The notes under the pieces are model-generated. The model saw nothing but the letters and a program-made list of their open reading frames with translations, made no database searches and had not been told where the DNA came from. The translations under genes and the position numbers were made by a program. Below, in pieces: positions 10,952 to 22,314 of a DNA stretch of 64,000 nucleotides (position 1 is the stretch's first letter; each line of letters begins with the position of its first letter). The DNA comes from Deroplatys truncata (taxonomy: Eukaryota > Arthropoda > Insecta > Mantodea > Mantidae), in NCBI GenBank assembly GCA_030765065.1, contig CM060989.1:42523501-42587500 (forward strand). The letters run 5' to 3'.

Positions 10952-11820
10952 ACTTTCTCTACTACGTATAGTAAGTAGGGGAAGTATTGCATTCCACCCA
11001 AAAATTCGATACCGAGATTTCACCGGAAATACATGTTTTGAGACCCCCTGAATCCAAAAAAAGCATTTTTGGAAACATGTCCGTGTGTGTGTCTGTGTGT
11101 GTGTGTGTCTGTGTGTGTGTGTCTGTGTGTCTGTGAACAGCATAACTCAAAAACGAACAGTCGGATAAACAGCAAACTTAGTATTTAGATTCAGTATCTT
11201 CCAGAGATGCGACACGAAGGTTTTCAAGAAAATCCCCCCACCCCAGACTACCCTTTACATGGAAGATTTTTCGAAAATTTTAATATTCTCAAAAATGGCT
11301 CTAACGATTTTGATTAAAATATCATATGTTTAAGATAATGTCATGAGAAATGAAATGTATATCTTGAATTTTCTGGGAATGTCTCCAAACGTATTCTTCA
11401 TTGTGAACGACTTTTGCATAACTGGTAAACCATAAGACATAGACAAAATTTTACTACACAAAAAATGTAGATCGCGTTAAAATACACAATTTATGTCATA
11501 TACATTTCTTTTGTTGAGTGAACCGTTTGCGAGATATTGCTTGTTATTCCCTTAAATTTTCCAATACTTCTCTCAAATTCGTTATTCATTTGTTTTATGT
11601 CCTGGACATGCAAAGAGAATGGAATGCGCCACATAGTAACCAGCGTTAAAATATTTGACTATCGCTTAAAACCTACCATATTCCCCTTGCATCTACAAGA
11701 AAATTACCAATAAGATTGACATCTCGATATCTCGATTAACATGAAGCATATGGAGAATAGGCGTTTGTAAAAATAGATTGTACAAGAGTAGAGAAAGTCA
11801 TGTGAGTGTAACACATCAGA
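10952..11820 (+). mobile_element. Family H copy H6 (full length)
   Basis: An 869-bp copy joined tandemly to H5 through a T run only. It has the same head, GT tract (11083-11132), inner inverted repeat AGTAGAGAAAGT, stem-loop and CAGA end. It is very similar to H5, suggesting recent tandem amplification. Confidence 0.88.
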
Positions 11821-11828
11821 TTTTTTTT

Positions 11829-12053
11829 ATGTCCTGGACATGCAAAGAGAATGGAATGCGCCACATAGCAACCAGCACTTAAAAGATTTGACTGTCGCTT
11901 ATAACCTACCATATTCCCCTTGCATCTATAAGAAAACTAGCAATAAGATTCACATCTCGATATCTCGATTAACATAAAGCATATTGAGAATAAGCGTTTG
12001 TACAAATAGTCTGTGCAAGAGTAGAGAAAGTCATGTGAGTGTAACACATCAGA
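11829..12053 (+). mobile_element. Family H copy H7 (3' part only)
   Basis: Holds only the last ~225 bp of the element, from atgtcctggacatgc to the stem-loop and cacatcaga. It continues the tandem array. Confidence 0.82.
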
Positions 12054-12057
12054 TTTT

Positions 12058-12372
12058 TCAATAATTTTCACAAATGGGAATTCGTTATTCATTTTATGTT
12101 TTGTCTTGGATATGCAAAGAGTATTAATCTGTGGCAAAGGGAAGGTGCTGCTCCTAGCAACCAGCTATTAAGAGATATGTATGTGCTTAAAGGCTGCTGT
12201 ATTTCTATATTGCCCTTGTAAATATATATTCCCCTTACATCTACAAGAAACTTAGCAATAAGATAGAGTCTGCAAATGTTTATCTCGAGTAACATGAAGT
12301 AGATGGAGAATAAGCGTTTGAAAAATAGTTTTTACAAGAGTAGAGAAAGTCATGTGAGTGTAACACATCAGA
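12058..12372 (+). mobile_element. Family H copy H8 (3' part, variant subfamily)
   Basis: A 3' fragment of a second subfamily with an extra ~60-bp block (tatattgcccttgtaaatata) not in H5-H7. That block reappears in H11 and in the fragments at 39121-39530 and 44487-44896. It ends with the standard stem-loop and CAGA. Confidence 0.8.
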
Positions 12373-12501
12373 TTTTTATTCTCAACTTATGCACCCCTAT
12401 TTTGCATTGCCTAACTGTCTCTCCATCTTCTCATTTCTTTTACACTTTTGGCTGCTGTTTGTATTCTAAAAGCTATCTCACTTGCTTTTTCATTTCTTGA
12501 T

Positions 12502-12667
12502 TTTCTCTACTGTTTGTCTATGGTAGGTAGAAGAAACATTGCATTCCACCAAATTATTCTATATTGGAGTTTTAATAGATATACACATTCGAAAGTCCCC
12601 TTAATTAGGAAAAAAACTTTAAAATGGTGTCTATATCTTTGTGTACCGAAGAACCTAACGATAAAAA
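12502..12667 (+). mobile_element. Family H head fragment H9
   Basis: Diverged left end (ttttctctactg...gcattccacc) running into the 3' end of the oppositely oriented copy H10. Confidence 0.55.
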
Positions 12668-12668
12668 C

Positions 12669-13414
12669 TGTATGTGTTGCACTCACATTACTTTCTCTAC
12701 TCTTGTACAAACTATTTTTACAAACGCTTATTCTCCATATGCTTCCTGTTAATCGAGATATCGAGATGTTAATCTTATTGCTAATTTTCTTGTAGATGCA
12801 AGGGGAATTGGTAGGTTTTAAGGGATAGTCAAATCTTTTAAGAGCTGCTTGCTATGTGGAGCATTCCATTCTCTTTGGATGTCCAGAACATAAAAATACG
12901 AATAACGAATTTCCACTTGAGAAAAATTATAAGTATTGGAAAATTCAAACAAATAACAAGGAATATCTCGGAAATGGTTCACTGAAAAAAAATGTTGTCT
13001 ATCTCTTACGGTTTACCATTTATGGAAAAGCCATTTACAAAGAGGAGGATTTTAGGGGACATTCCAATAAAATTCAAGATATACATTTTATTTCTCATGA
13101 AAGTATCTTAAAATATGATATTTTAATCCAAATAGTTGGAGCCATTTTTGAGAACATCAAAGTTTTCGAAAAATGTTCCATATAAAGGTAGTTTTGGGTG
13201 GGGGATTTTCTTGAAAAATCTTCGCGTCGCATCTTTGAGAGATACTGACCTAAATACCAAGTTTGGTGATTATCCGATTTTTCATTTTTGAGTTATGCTG
13301 TTCACACACAGACCTTTTTTTAAAAAGTTTTTTTAGGGGGGGGATTCAGGAGGCTCCAAACATATATTCCCGGTGAAATCTCGGTATCGAATTTACTATA
13401 CGTAGTAGAGAAAG
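12669..13414 (-). mobile_element. Family H copy H10 (minus)
   Basis: The right end (gtgttgcactcacattactttctctact) comes first on the plus strand. The left end ctatacgtagtagagaaa lies near 13414. Its GT tract is almost gone. Confidence 0.8.
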
Positions 13415-14465
13415 GAAAAAGTGCTCTGTCGATAACGGCTGGAGGTGTTCTTCCGCAAGGCAGTAAAGATTGCCAGTAATCTTCAAAGTTGTCTCCGAGA
13501 AAAACCGAAAGAATCCACTCCGGAAGCAGAAAATCATGATACGTTAAACGAATATTCCCTACAAGAGTTTACGTCTTGCATTTTAAAATACGACCTTAGA
13601 TTGGGTGCATTTCAAGGAAGCGTAACAGCGCTCAAAAGCCCAGAGCTAAATACGCGAATTGCAGGCACTGATATTTTCTTTCCATGTATGTAGAAATTTT
13701 CACGGTGGAAGAAAAACTGGACCGTCAAAAAGAAGGCGTTCATGCTCATAATTCTCGAGAAATAGTCACTAAATTTCTAATGGTGGAAACAAGCCGGTTA
13801 CTCCACTAGTGTCAGTGATATCATTACTGCCTTGAATGTTTGCAAACTGGAGTGGAAGTAGATGCACAATTATCATAATGACATTTGGAAGAAGGCAGTA
13901 AAGCCCCTAACACTAGCTTGCGGCTAATTACTGAACATTCCAACGGTTCAGCCATCGAGTCACAAAGCCAGGTTCACGCAACAAGCCCGAATTCGTGAGT
14001 TGGTGTCCAGGGCGGTCGTAGAGGACGAAGAAGACCTCATATGTAGGTAGCCGCTTGCTGCCTTTGAAAATCCAGCAGAGAAGATCAGGGGCAAGCAGCA
14101 ATTCAAGGTGTCGTACGCCGAGCGTGACGATGGTGGACATTTAGAGCACCTGTTGAGGTATAATCAAATGGTCCATTGCCGTACACCTTTCGTCGATTTC
14201 ATTAGCGTTGACGACGTTTGATCCGATTTGATGACTGCCATTACAGCTAATGAATAGTTCCTTCTTATGTCCTGTCTACACCTTATAAGAGACGAAAAGG
14301 GGCTTAAAAAGACTGTAATTTTAGTACTCTAACTAGTACACGAAGAGTTTTATTTTATTTTTTCAAGAAGAGCAATTCATGCTAATTTGGAAACTTTAAA
14401 CACTCGAAACTTTCTATGTACACTAACCATGACTTTTAAGAAAGATATAAACTAAGAAAGATCGA
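13415..14465. other. Unrecognised, possibly decayed coding sequence
   Basis: Less AT-rich than its surroundings. An 82-codon plus frame at 13445-13693 and a broken plus frame at about 13870-14210 (with ARIRELVSRAVVEDEEDLIC and RGKQQFKVSYAERDD) have protein-like composition. Both are interrupted by stops and I cannot name a family. A decayed DDE transposon is possible. Confidence 0.3.
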
Positions 14466-15272
14466 AAAATGGTATTGGGAAGCAACGGAGCTGGAAGTAG
14501 TGAGAACAATTACTATTTAGGAGTAAGGCTCAATACTGTAGGAGAATGGAGACAACAGAAGAAAAAATCTGATGTGTTACACTCACATGACTTTCTCTAC
14601 TCCTGTACAAACCATTTTTACAAACGCTTATTCTCCATCTACTTCATGTTAATCGACATAAACATTTGCAGACTATCTTATTGCTAAGTTTCTTGTAGAT
14701 GTAAGGGGAATATATATTTACAACGGCAATGTAGAAATACAGTAGCCTTTAAGCATATACATATCTCTTAATAGCTGGTTGCTAGGTGCAGCACCATTCC
14801 CTTTGCCACAGATTAATATTCTTTGCATATCCAAGACAAAAAAATTAATAACGAATTCCCATTTGAGAAAATAAGTATTGAAAATTTTAAGGGAATAACA
14901 AGCAATATCTCGAAAATGGTTCACTCAACAAAAACATGTATATGACACAAATTGTGTATTTTAACGCGATCTACATTTTTTGGGTAATAAAATTTTGTCT
15001 ATCTCTTATGGTTTACCAGTTATGCAAAAGTCGTTCACAATGAAGAATACTTTTGGAGACATTCCCAGAAAATTCAAGATATACATTTTATTTGTCATGA
15101 AAGTATCTTAAACATGTGATATTTTAATCAAAATCTTCCATGTAAAGGGTAATCTGGGGTGGGGGATTTTCTTGAAAACCTTACTGTCACATCTCTGGAA
15201 GATACTGAACCTAAATACCAAGTATGGTGTTTATCCGACTGTTCGTTTCTGAGTTATGCTGTTCACAGACAG

Positions 15273-15304
<32 letters not shown>

Positions 15305-16350
15305 ACACGGACATATTTCCAAAAATGCTTTTTTTGGATTCAGGGGGTTTCAAAACATATATTTCCGGTGAAATCTCGGTATCGAATTTTATGGTGGAAT
15401 ACAATACTTCCCCTACTTACTATACGTAGTAGAGAAAGTAAAAAGTACTAGCAAAGGGGAAACAAGCAATACAAGTAATCAGATCATGTGTGAACAAAAT
15501 TACATAAATGCAAATTGTGTGGCTAGAATGGATATACAGCACAGTATTGTATGTAAGGATGTTATATGCAGCAGAGATATGGGGGCTGGAAATAGGATGG
15601 GAAATGTAGATGCTATACATAGGAATTTTTGCAAAATAAGCCTGGGATTACCAAGGAGCACACCGAATGGAGTAGCACAAGCAGAACTAGGGAGGGTGGG
15701 AGATAAAGGCAAAATGGTAGAAAGGGCAATCAAATATTGGTTCAGAATACATCTACTGAAGGAAAATGAGATACTAAAGGAATGCTTGGTTGTACAGAAG
15801 AAAATGGGGAAAGAGAAACTTGGATGCACAAGATATAGACAACATTGAAAGAAATAGGAATGGGAGGAAACATGGGCAGACAGAAATAACAAAAGTAAGG
15901 GTTTCTGGAAAGAAATTAGAACAAGAGTGGAGGATATTGAAAAGCAAGAAATTATAAGTAGTTTCAAAGACAAAAGGTCATTAATAGATCATAGATATTT
16001 AAAAACGGAATGGGGAAAAGAAAGATACATCGAAGTATACTAGAGAAATGGAAAAATTTACCAATAGAGCTAAAAGTTAGGAAGATTTTTAACACAAGAT
16101 CAAATGAATATATGGAAAAAGCAGGAAAATATTTAGGAAAAATTAACTTAAAGTGGTTAAAAGAGACGTGAAGCAAATTGGAGAAAATACGGAAAAAGGG
16201 TAACAAGGTAAAAAAGTAAACAGTGGAAAACTATACTTCCCCATTATATACAACAGAATGTTAATATAAGGGGAAGAGAAATAATAAGCAACTCCAATGT
16301 TCTGTAAATATTGTATAAATTTCATGTAAGTTCAAAGTGACAATAAATCA
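14466..16350 (+). mobile_element. LINE 3' fragment split by family H copy H11
   Basis: The left piece (14466-14562) encodes NNYYLGVRLNTVGEWRQQKK. The right piece (15440 on) continues with VLAKGKQAIQVIRSC, then AAEIWGLE, NFCKISLGLPRSTPNG and RAIKYWFRIHLL. These match the C-terminal region of the LINE at 22315-23770 (LAKGKG, KFWFRTLNLG), in order. Frameshifts and stops break it. An aataaat motif near 16341 and the loss of similarity mark its approximate end. Confidence 0.65.
14568..15439 (-). mobile_element. Family H copy H11 (minus), inside a LINE
   Basis: Full-length copy from TCTGATGTG at 14568 to the left inverted repeat ending at 15439, with a CA tract at 15274-15306. It carries the extra block of the H8 subfamily. 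The flanks gaaaaaa and aaaaag belong to the LINE, so insertion fell in an A run with no longer target duplication visible. Confidence 0.85.
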
Positions 16351-16425
16351 TTCATACCTTCTACCTATGCACACTATAGATCCATTAAAAAAAACACACA
16401 ATTGCACATCGGCCGTTTCATAAAA

Positions 16426-17194
16426 TCTGATGTGTTACACTCACATGACTTTCTCTACTCTTGTAAAAACTATCTTTACAAACGCTTATTCTCCATATGC
16501 TTCATGTTAATCGAGATATCGAGATGTTAATCTTATTGCTAATTTTCTTGTAGATGCAAGGGGAATTGGTAGGCTTTAAGCGATAGTCAAATATTTTAAG
16601 AGCTGGTTGCTATGTGGCGCATTCCATTCTCTTTGCATTACCGGGACAAAAAGAATGAATAGCGAATTCCCATTTGAGAAAAACTATAAGTGTTGGAAAA
16701 TTTAAGGGAATAACAAGCAATATCTCGAAAATGGTTCACTCAACAACAAAAAGTGTATGTGACATAAATGGTGTATTTTATTGCGATATACATTTTTGTG
16801 TAATAAAATTTTGTCTATCTCTTATGGTTTACCAGTTATGCAAAAGTCGTTCACAATGAAGAATACTTTTGGAGACATTCCCAGAAAATTCAACATATAC
16901 ATTTTATTTGCCATAAAAATGTCTTAAACATATGATACTTTAATCAAAATTGTTAGAGCCATTTTTGAGAAAGTTAAAATTTTCGAAGAATCTTCCATGT
17001 AAAGGGTAAACTGGGGTGGGGGGATTTTCTTGAAAACCTTCGTGTCGCATCTCTGGAAGATACTGAACCTAAATACCAAGTTTGGTGTTTATCCGACTGT
17101 TCGTTTCTTCAAGGGGCCTCAAATCATTTTTTTCCAGTGAAAGTGGGTGGAATTCAATACTTTCTCTACCTAATACGTACGTGGTAGTGAAAGT
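16426..17194 (-). mobile_element. Family H copy H12 (minus, microsatellite deleted)
   Basis: The right end TCTGATGTG is at 16426 and the left end near 17194 (gtggtagtgaaagt). The GT tract and its flank are missing: gttcgtttc is joined to ttcaaggggcc. Confidence 0.82.
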
Positions 17195-17278
17195 AAAAGT
17201 GCTTTTTTGGATTTAGGAGGACCTCAAAACATGTATTTCCCGTGAAATCCCGATATCGCATTTTGGGTAGAATGCAGT

Positions 17279-17325
<47 letters not shown>

Positions 17326-17346
17326 TGTGTACGAGGTACAGAAAGT
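17195..17346 (-). mobile_element. Family H head fragment H13 with (CT)n
   Basis: Left-end fragment immediately following H12. A (CT) tract at 17282-17323 has expanded between the atgcagtacctt block and the terminal gtacagaaagt. Confidence 0.7.
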
Positions 17347-18839
17347 AAAAATAATAAATATAAGGCTGAAATTTTCTTTATAATGATTTACGAACAAGTC
17401 CTATGTTAATTGGAGTTTCTTATGAATGTTTCTGCTAGAAATATGCTTTAAGAAACGAATGTAAAGTGGAAATAAAGGTTATTTTATCTTAACGAGATTC
17501 ATATGTACGATTAATGTATGAAAATTATTGCAACATACAGAAATCGACTATTATGGGTCTCTGAACTAAAAAGATGAAAACGAATCATTATCACATATGC
17601 CATATAATTTTTGTCACTTAAAAATTAATGCATTTTTGAAAGACAAGTAAAGCTTTATAATAAGAAAAAAGAAAACGAAAGAAAGGAAAGGAGGGAGGGA
17701 GAGACAGAAAGAAAGAAAGAAAGAAAGCAGGAAAAAAAGACTCGTCTACATGCGTATATTTCCAGCTTCGATACAGTTGCCTCTAATGCAATGTATAAAC
17801 TGTATTTTCTGTATTAAGGTTTATTAAAGCAACAGTTTGGTCAAAAGTAGAAATGCTCTCGTAATTAAACGAGCGATAAGAAGTAATACCTACTAATATA
17901 CTGCGATATCATATAGCAATGAAGGCTATCTCATGTCTTTTAGAAAAGACACGCGAGTTTCCTACAAAAGGAGGATCAATAAAGCGATAAATGAACATAC
18001 TGATGTTGCAAAACATTTTGTTTGAGTAACGTAAATGTTTTTATGCCAAAAAAATGAACGGCAATGCTTTACAACCCTCAATTTGGTTAACTCCTATACT
18101 CTTTAAATACTGATTGACCTTGTTTTGATCTCTATGCAAAATTCTTGTTACAAAATTGCGACTGTTAACTTCACAATTAGAACAAATTGCATCAAAACAA
18201 TAACGGTTCCTTTTTTGTTTTGTTGATGGGGTGAGGTGTTCTCTATCGGACCGAAGGCTAAGTTGATGAATTTCTGAAAAATTCAAAATGTACTGCAAGG
18301 AACTTCGGTATTACCTTTAGGCTTTACCCTCCTATCTCTATCGAATATTCACGGCCCATCTTATGCACGTGAGTACAATAAGATTTGAGGTTGAGCTGAA
18401 TAGCATGTCCTTTAGTTTGTCTAAAATGTATTTAAATGTTATGCCATCTATTCCTTGAAAATAAGGAGACAGAAACAAGATAAAAATCAGTGTTTTCGAA
18501 ATGCTGATTGTTACAAGGCAGAAATAAATGTGACTACTTCTGTGCACGTTTCAACAAACCTGCATATCATTGTGCGCAGCATCTAACTATACAGAGCATA
18601 CAAAAATTGTATGCGTTTTAAAATGCTTAAATAACATAAGCATTATATAAGGTATAATAACCTAAAGGGGAAATTTTTAGAGGGTTTAAATAATAAATAC
18701 ATATGTACGTGTATTCCAATATTATTTTTATTAATCTTTGATAAGACATATATATATATATATATATAGTTAAATCTATTATTATACACTAAAGTATTTT
18801 TGAAAAATAGCAATCTAACCTTTAAGAACAGCTCTCTTG
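17347..18839. other. AT-rich interval, no recognised gene
   Basis: Contains an A/G-rich GAAA-type tract (about 17663-17732) and a (TA)11 run (about 18750-18770). Minus-strand frames at 18041-18298 and 18338-18547 have no recognisable features. Confidence 0.5.
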
Positions 18840-19040
18840 GCTGGCCCCGTAGCTCAGTCGGTGGAATACCTGCCTGCTGTGCGAGGGGTACCGGGTTCGA
18901 TTCCCGGTTGGGGTAGTGGGAATTTTTCTCTAGCCAAGATTATTCCCTATCCTCCCCAGACTCTGGGAGTGTGAATGTGTGTGATCTAATTACTTAAAAA
19001 TACCCAAAAGTGCAAGAAATCCTACGACAAAAGAACACTT
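18840..19040 (+). mobile_element. tRNA-derived SINE
   Basis: A tRNA-like head has A box TAGCTCAGTCGG and B box GGGTTCGATTCCC, ending in a partial acceptor stem (GCCCC with GGGGT). It is followed by a body (ggaatttttctctagcc, ccccagactctgggag). The head could almost be a tRNA, but the poor anticodon and acceptor pairing and the attached body indicate a SINE. Confidence 0.7.
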
Positions 19041-19142
19041 GTGATTTCCCATTTATTTAGAATTAAAAGAGAACGAAAACATCGTTGGCGTGTCCAGAAA
19101 ATTGAGTACTATTTGTCGTGCTCGTATTTCATGTCTAAGACA

Positions 19143-20357
19143 TACGAGGGTAGTCCCAGAAGTACCCAACCTGACGTATATAAAGGGTTTTTGTATCAAA
19201 CAAATGATTGTGGTAGAAAGTACCACCCTTATAAAGCTTAAGTTTGACGATACTACGTTGCTTAATAATTGTTTGCCAGCCATTAATAGTGAAAGCTCTC
19301 AGCGAATTTGTAAACATGGACAAAACTGACCATCGTTGCGTTATAAAATACTTCCATTTGAAAGGTCTTAGTCCAACTAATATTAAAGCTGAGCTAGATT
19401 CTATTCTGGGGGGAGTCTGCTCCTTCGTTTACAACAGTAAAATATTGGGTGGCAGAGTTTAAGCGAGGCCGTACGAGCTGCCAAGACGAACATCGCAGTG
19501 GTCGACCAAATGAGGTGACCACGCCAGAAATTGTGAATAAAATCCACAAAATGGTATTGAATGACCGACTACTGAAAGTGCGCGAGCTAGCAGACATTGT
19601 AGGTATTTCAAAAAAAACTGTATATTGCACACTAACTGAAAATTTAGACATGAGAAAGCTGTCCGCAAGATGGGTGCCACGTTTACTCACAATGGATGTT
19701 TCGCTGCAATAAAGCCGAGTTTTTGCGTCGATTCATAACCATAGATGAAACATGAGTCTATCACTTCACACCTGAGACGACGGAACAGTCAAAACAGCGG
19801 ATTGAAACGGGAGAATCGGCTCCAAAGAAGGCGAAGACAGTTCTATCTGTCATGGCGTCAGTCTTTTGGGATGCGCGTGGGATAATTTTTATTGATTAAC
19901 TTAAAAAAGCAAAAGTAATCAATGGCGAGTATTATGCAAACTTATTGCAGCGTTTGATTGATGAAATCAAACAAAAACGGCCGCATTTAGCGAAAATAAA
20001 GTTCTGTTTCATCAAGACAATGCACCAGTTCACACATCCATTATCACTATGGCCAAAACCAATGAGCTAAAGTTCGCATTGCTTCTTCATGCACCCTATT
20101 CTGATTATTTTCTGTTTCCAAAGTTCAAGAAATGGCTTGGTGGTGAAAGATTTGCCAACAATGAAGAGGTGGAGTCTGCAGTTGATGTCTATTTTGCAGA
20201 ACTTGACGGTTCTCACTATAAACAGGGTATCAAAGCTATTGAATTGCTAGGAAAAGTGTATTGAGCGAAAGGAGACTATGTAGAGAAATAAAGATGTTTT
20301 TTCTCAAAATGTTTGTGTTTTCTTTGTTAAGTCGGGTATTTCTGGACAACCCTCATA
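19143..20357 (+). mobile_element. Mariner (DD34D) copy M1, dead
   Basis: Terminal repeats start TACGAGGGTAGTCCCAGAA and end with the inverted ACCCTCATA, with TA at both ends. The transposase starts near 19317 (MDKTDHRCVIKYFHLKG) and shows the paired helix-turn-helix region (VKYWVAEFKRG equivalent, GRPNEVTTPEI). The first catalytic Asp region is frameshifted, and HQDNAPVHTS is present. The PYSPDLAPSDYF motif is cut to PYSDYF by an 18-bp deletion. Several frameshifts make it a pseudogene. The same family occurs at 51945 and 56018. Confidence 0.9.
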
Positions 20358-20802
20358 CCTACTATCTATTGCTTTATTGGTTAGTATAGAAGCAAATTCA
20401 ACATTTCTTGTTGTTCTCAGAAGCCATTACTGTTGATTTTAGCAATACTGAAAGCAGAGTGAAACCTATTTTTCATCAGTTCATAGTTTATTAAGCTTTT
20501 CAAAAATGTAATTTGTTGCAGTTACGTCTAAAAATGGGAAGAGGGAATCCACGTAGAATAGAAATCGGTTTCGTTGTTGGATTATTGACTGCAGTTTAAG
20601 AGAAGTTTCCTTTGTAATGGTAAAATAAATTCGCGTAATTTTGGAGGTATTGTTGGATGCTCTGCATTTTCACGGAGGTAATTTAAGTCCAATATTGTCG
20701 ATGGCTTTTTGTTTTCCCAAACTTCTTAGTTGATTTGGCAAATGTTTGTGAATTTGTGGCATAAGCTTTCGTAGCCGCATTTTTTTTCTCGTTTCATTTG
20801 TG

Positions 20803-21085
20803 TAGTCCCTTAACCGAGTGGCTCAGGCGGTAACGTCTGTGGCCCGCATTCGGGAGGTCGGCGGTTCGATTCCCGTGGCCGACCTTCCTGACTCAAGCTT
20901 TTTTTTTCAGGGTTACCCCGGGTCGCCAGGTGAATGCTGGAAAGGATCATTATATCCCCCGAATGTCCTGTCCCTCCATTTCATCTACATTCTCATTTCA
21001 ATTCACCTTTCATATGCTTTGTTTCTTTCAGGGTTGCAAGTGTCGGCGGGAGGTTTCAGATCGATTTTTCTTGATTCCACATAAT
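20803..21085 (+). mobile_element. tRNA(Ser/Leu-like)-derived SINE
   Basis: The head has A box CCGAGTGGCTCAGGCGG and B box GCGGTTCGATTCCC, with a long variable arm as in type II tRNAs. The body contains gggttaccccgggtcg and gcaagtgtcggcggg. A hypothetical frame across it is not a gene. Confidence 0.8.
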
Positions 21086-22314
21086 ACCATTCTAATGCTA
21101 TCGTAAGAAAATTAATATCTTTATATTAGTTCTTTTATTTCTATACCTACCTTACTATGATCAACGGACTAATATCAATAGTTTTTGGTTTACATTGAAT
21201 CACAGAGTATCACAATGTTTAGTGAATGACGATGCTGTTATTTATTAATCAACGGTTACATCATGAACGCAGATAAGGTACGTAGACATTATTAAATGGT
21301 CGCGGATAAGCTACTATATGCAACTAGTGGGATATGAACGTCATTACCGCTCTCATGTAATTACAGGACTCGGCTTACGCCTCGTTCTTGCAAAACATAT
21401 TCGAGGAGTAATGATGCTCAAATCCCACTAGTTACATAAATAACTATAACGTGCTCGACTGTCAACTTTTCACAAATTAGCGTACTTGAACTTCAACTGT
21501 TCACAGATAGTGAACAAATTAAAATAAAGGAAAAACGATTCCTGTGTGTTTAAATAGATTCATTTGACCATTTATACGCAGCGAGAGTTGCGTGTATTTA
21601 ATTACGAAATAGGCTTAGCAAAGTCTCTCATGGCTCCATCTCTTGTCGGGAGTTTCCTCGTGGTAAGCTCTCGTGAAATGTGTCAAAATCGAAATCACAT
21701 TTGTAAAAGAATGTTGCTCGAAATATGCAAACTGATCTAAAGGCATGGAAAGTATACTAAAAATCACTTCCTGTGTCTTGCCACAAAAAGGAAAGAAGCA
21801 TCAAGCATTTCAGTCATGATTTGTTCTGTGCTGGCTACACGACGAAACAGAATGAGGATCCACATTCACTGGTGAACCTTATCGTTTTGTTTCTGCCAAA
21901 CATTGCCACACGTAACACATCATTAATATAAACGCTAGTGTTCACATAAATATTGAAGTGGACAGCATAGTTCCCAGAGGAAACAAAACCATAAGTTAAC
22001 GATATTTATCTTATCCGAAAGTTATTCAGATGCAGTAATGCGATATTGTATCTCATACGAGTCACGTCTCTGTCTAATGTTGCACAATCGGAATCTTAAC
22101 ATGTGTAAAAATCAACCTTTTATTTGTTTCATGTCAAATTGCTATAAATAAATTGAATGCAACGTTTCTTCCTTTTGCACTGCAGGACAGATACTTCCAG
22201 AAAAAATATCTGTCTCACACGACGTTCACTACCTGTTTCGTATATAGGTACACCGGCAGCAATGCAATCATTAATAATCACGAATAGTTTTATTTAATTT
22301 ATACATAGACGTTG
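21086..22314. other. Interval without recognised genes
   Basis: No frame over 60 codons with protein-like features, no tRNA and no clear repeat boundary. A ctagtgggat motif at 21325 and its inverse atcccactagt at 21421 suggest a small inverted-repeat element of ~110 bp that I could not delimit. Confidence 0.4.

Noticed and set aside
13928-14140. Pogo/Tigger-type transposase fragment
   Set aside because: The acidic EDEEDL stretch suggested it, but no DDE motif or CENPB-type helix-turn-helix is visible. It is left as unrecognised.
18840-18912. Functional tRNA gene
   Set aside because: A and B boxes are good, but the acceptor and anticodon stems pair poorly and a SINE body follows. The same applies to 6402, 20803 and 24985.
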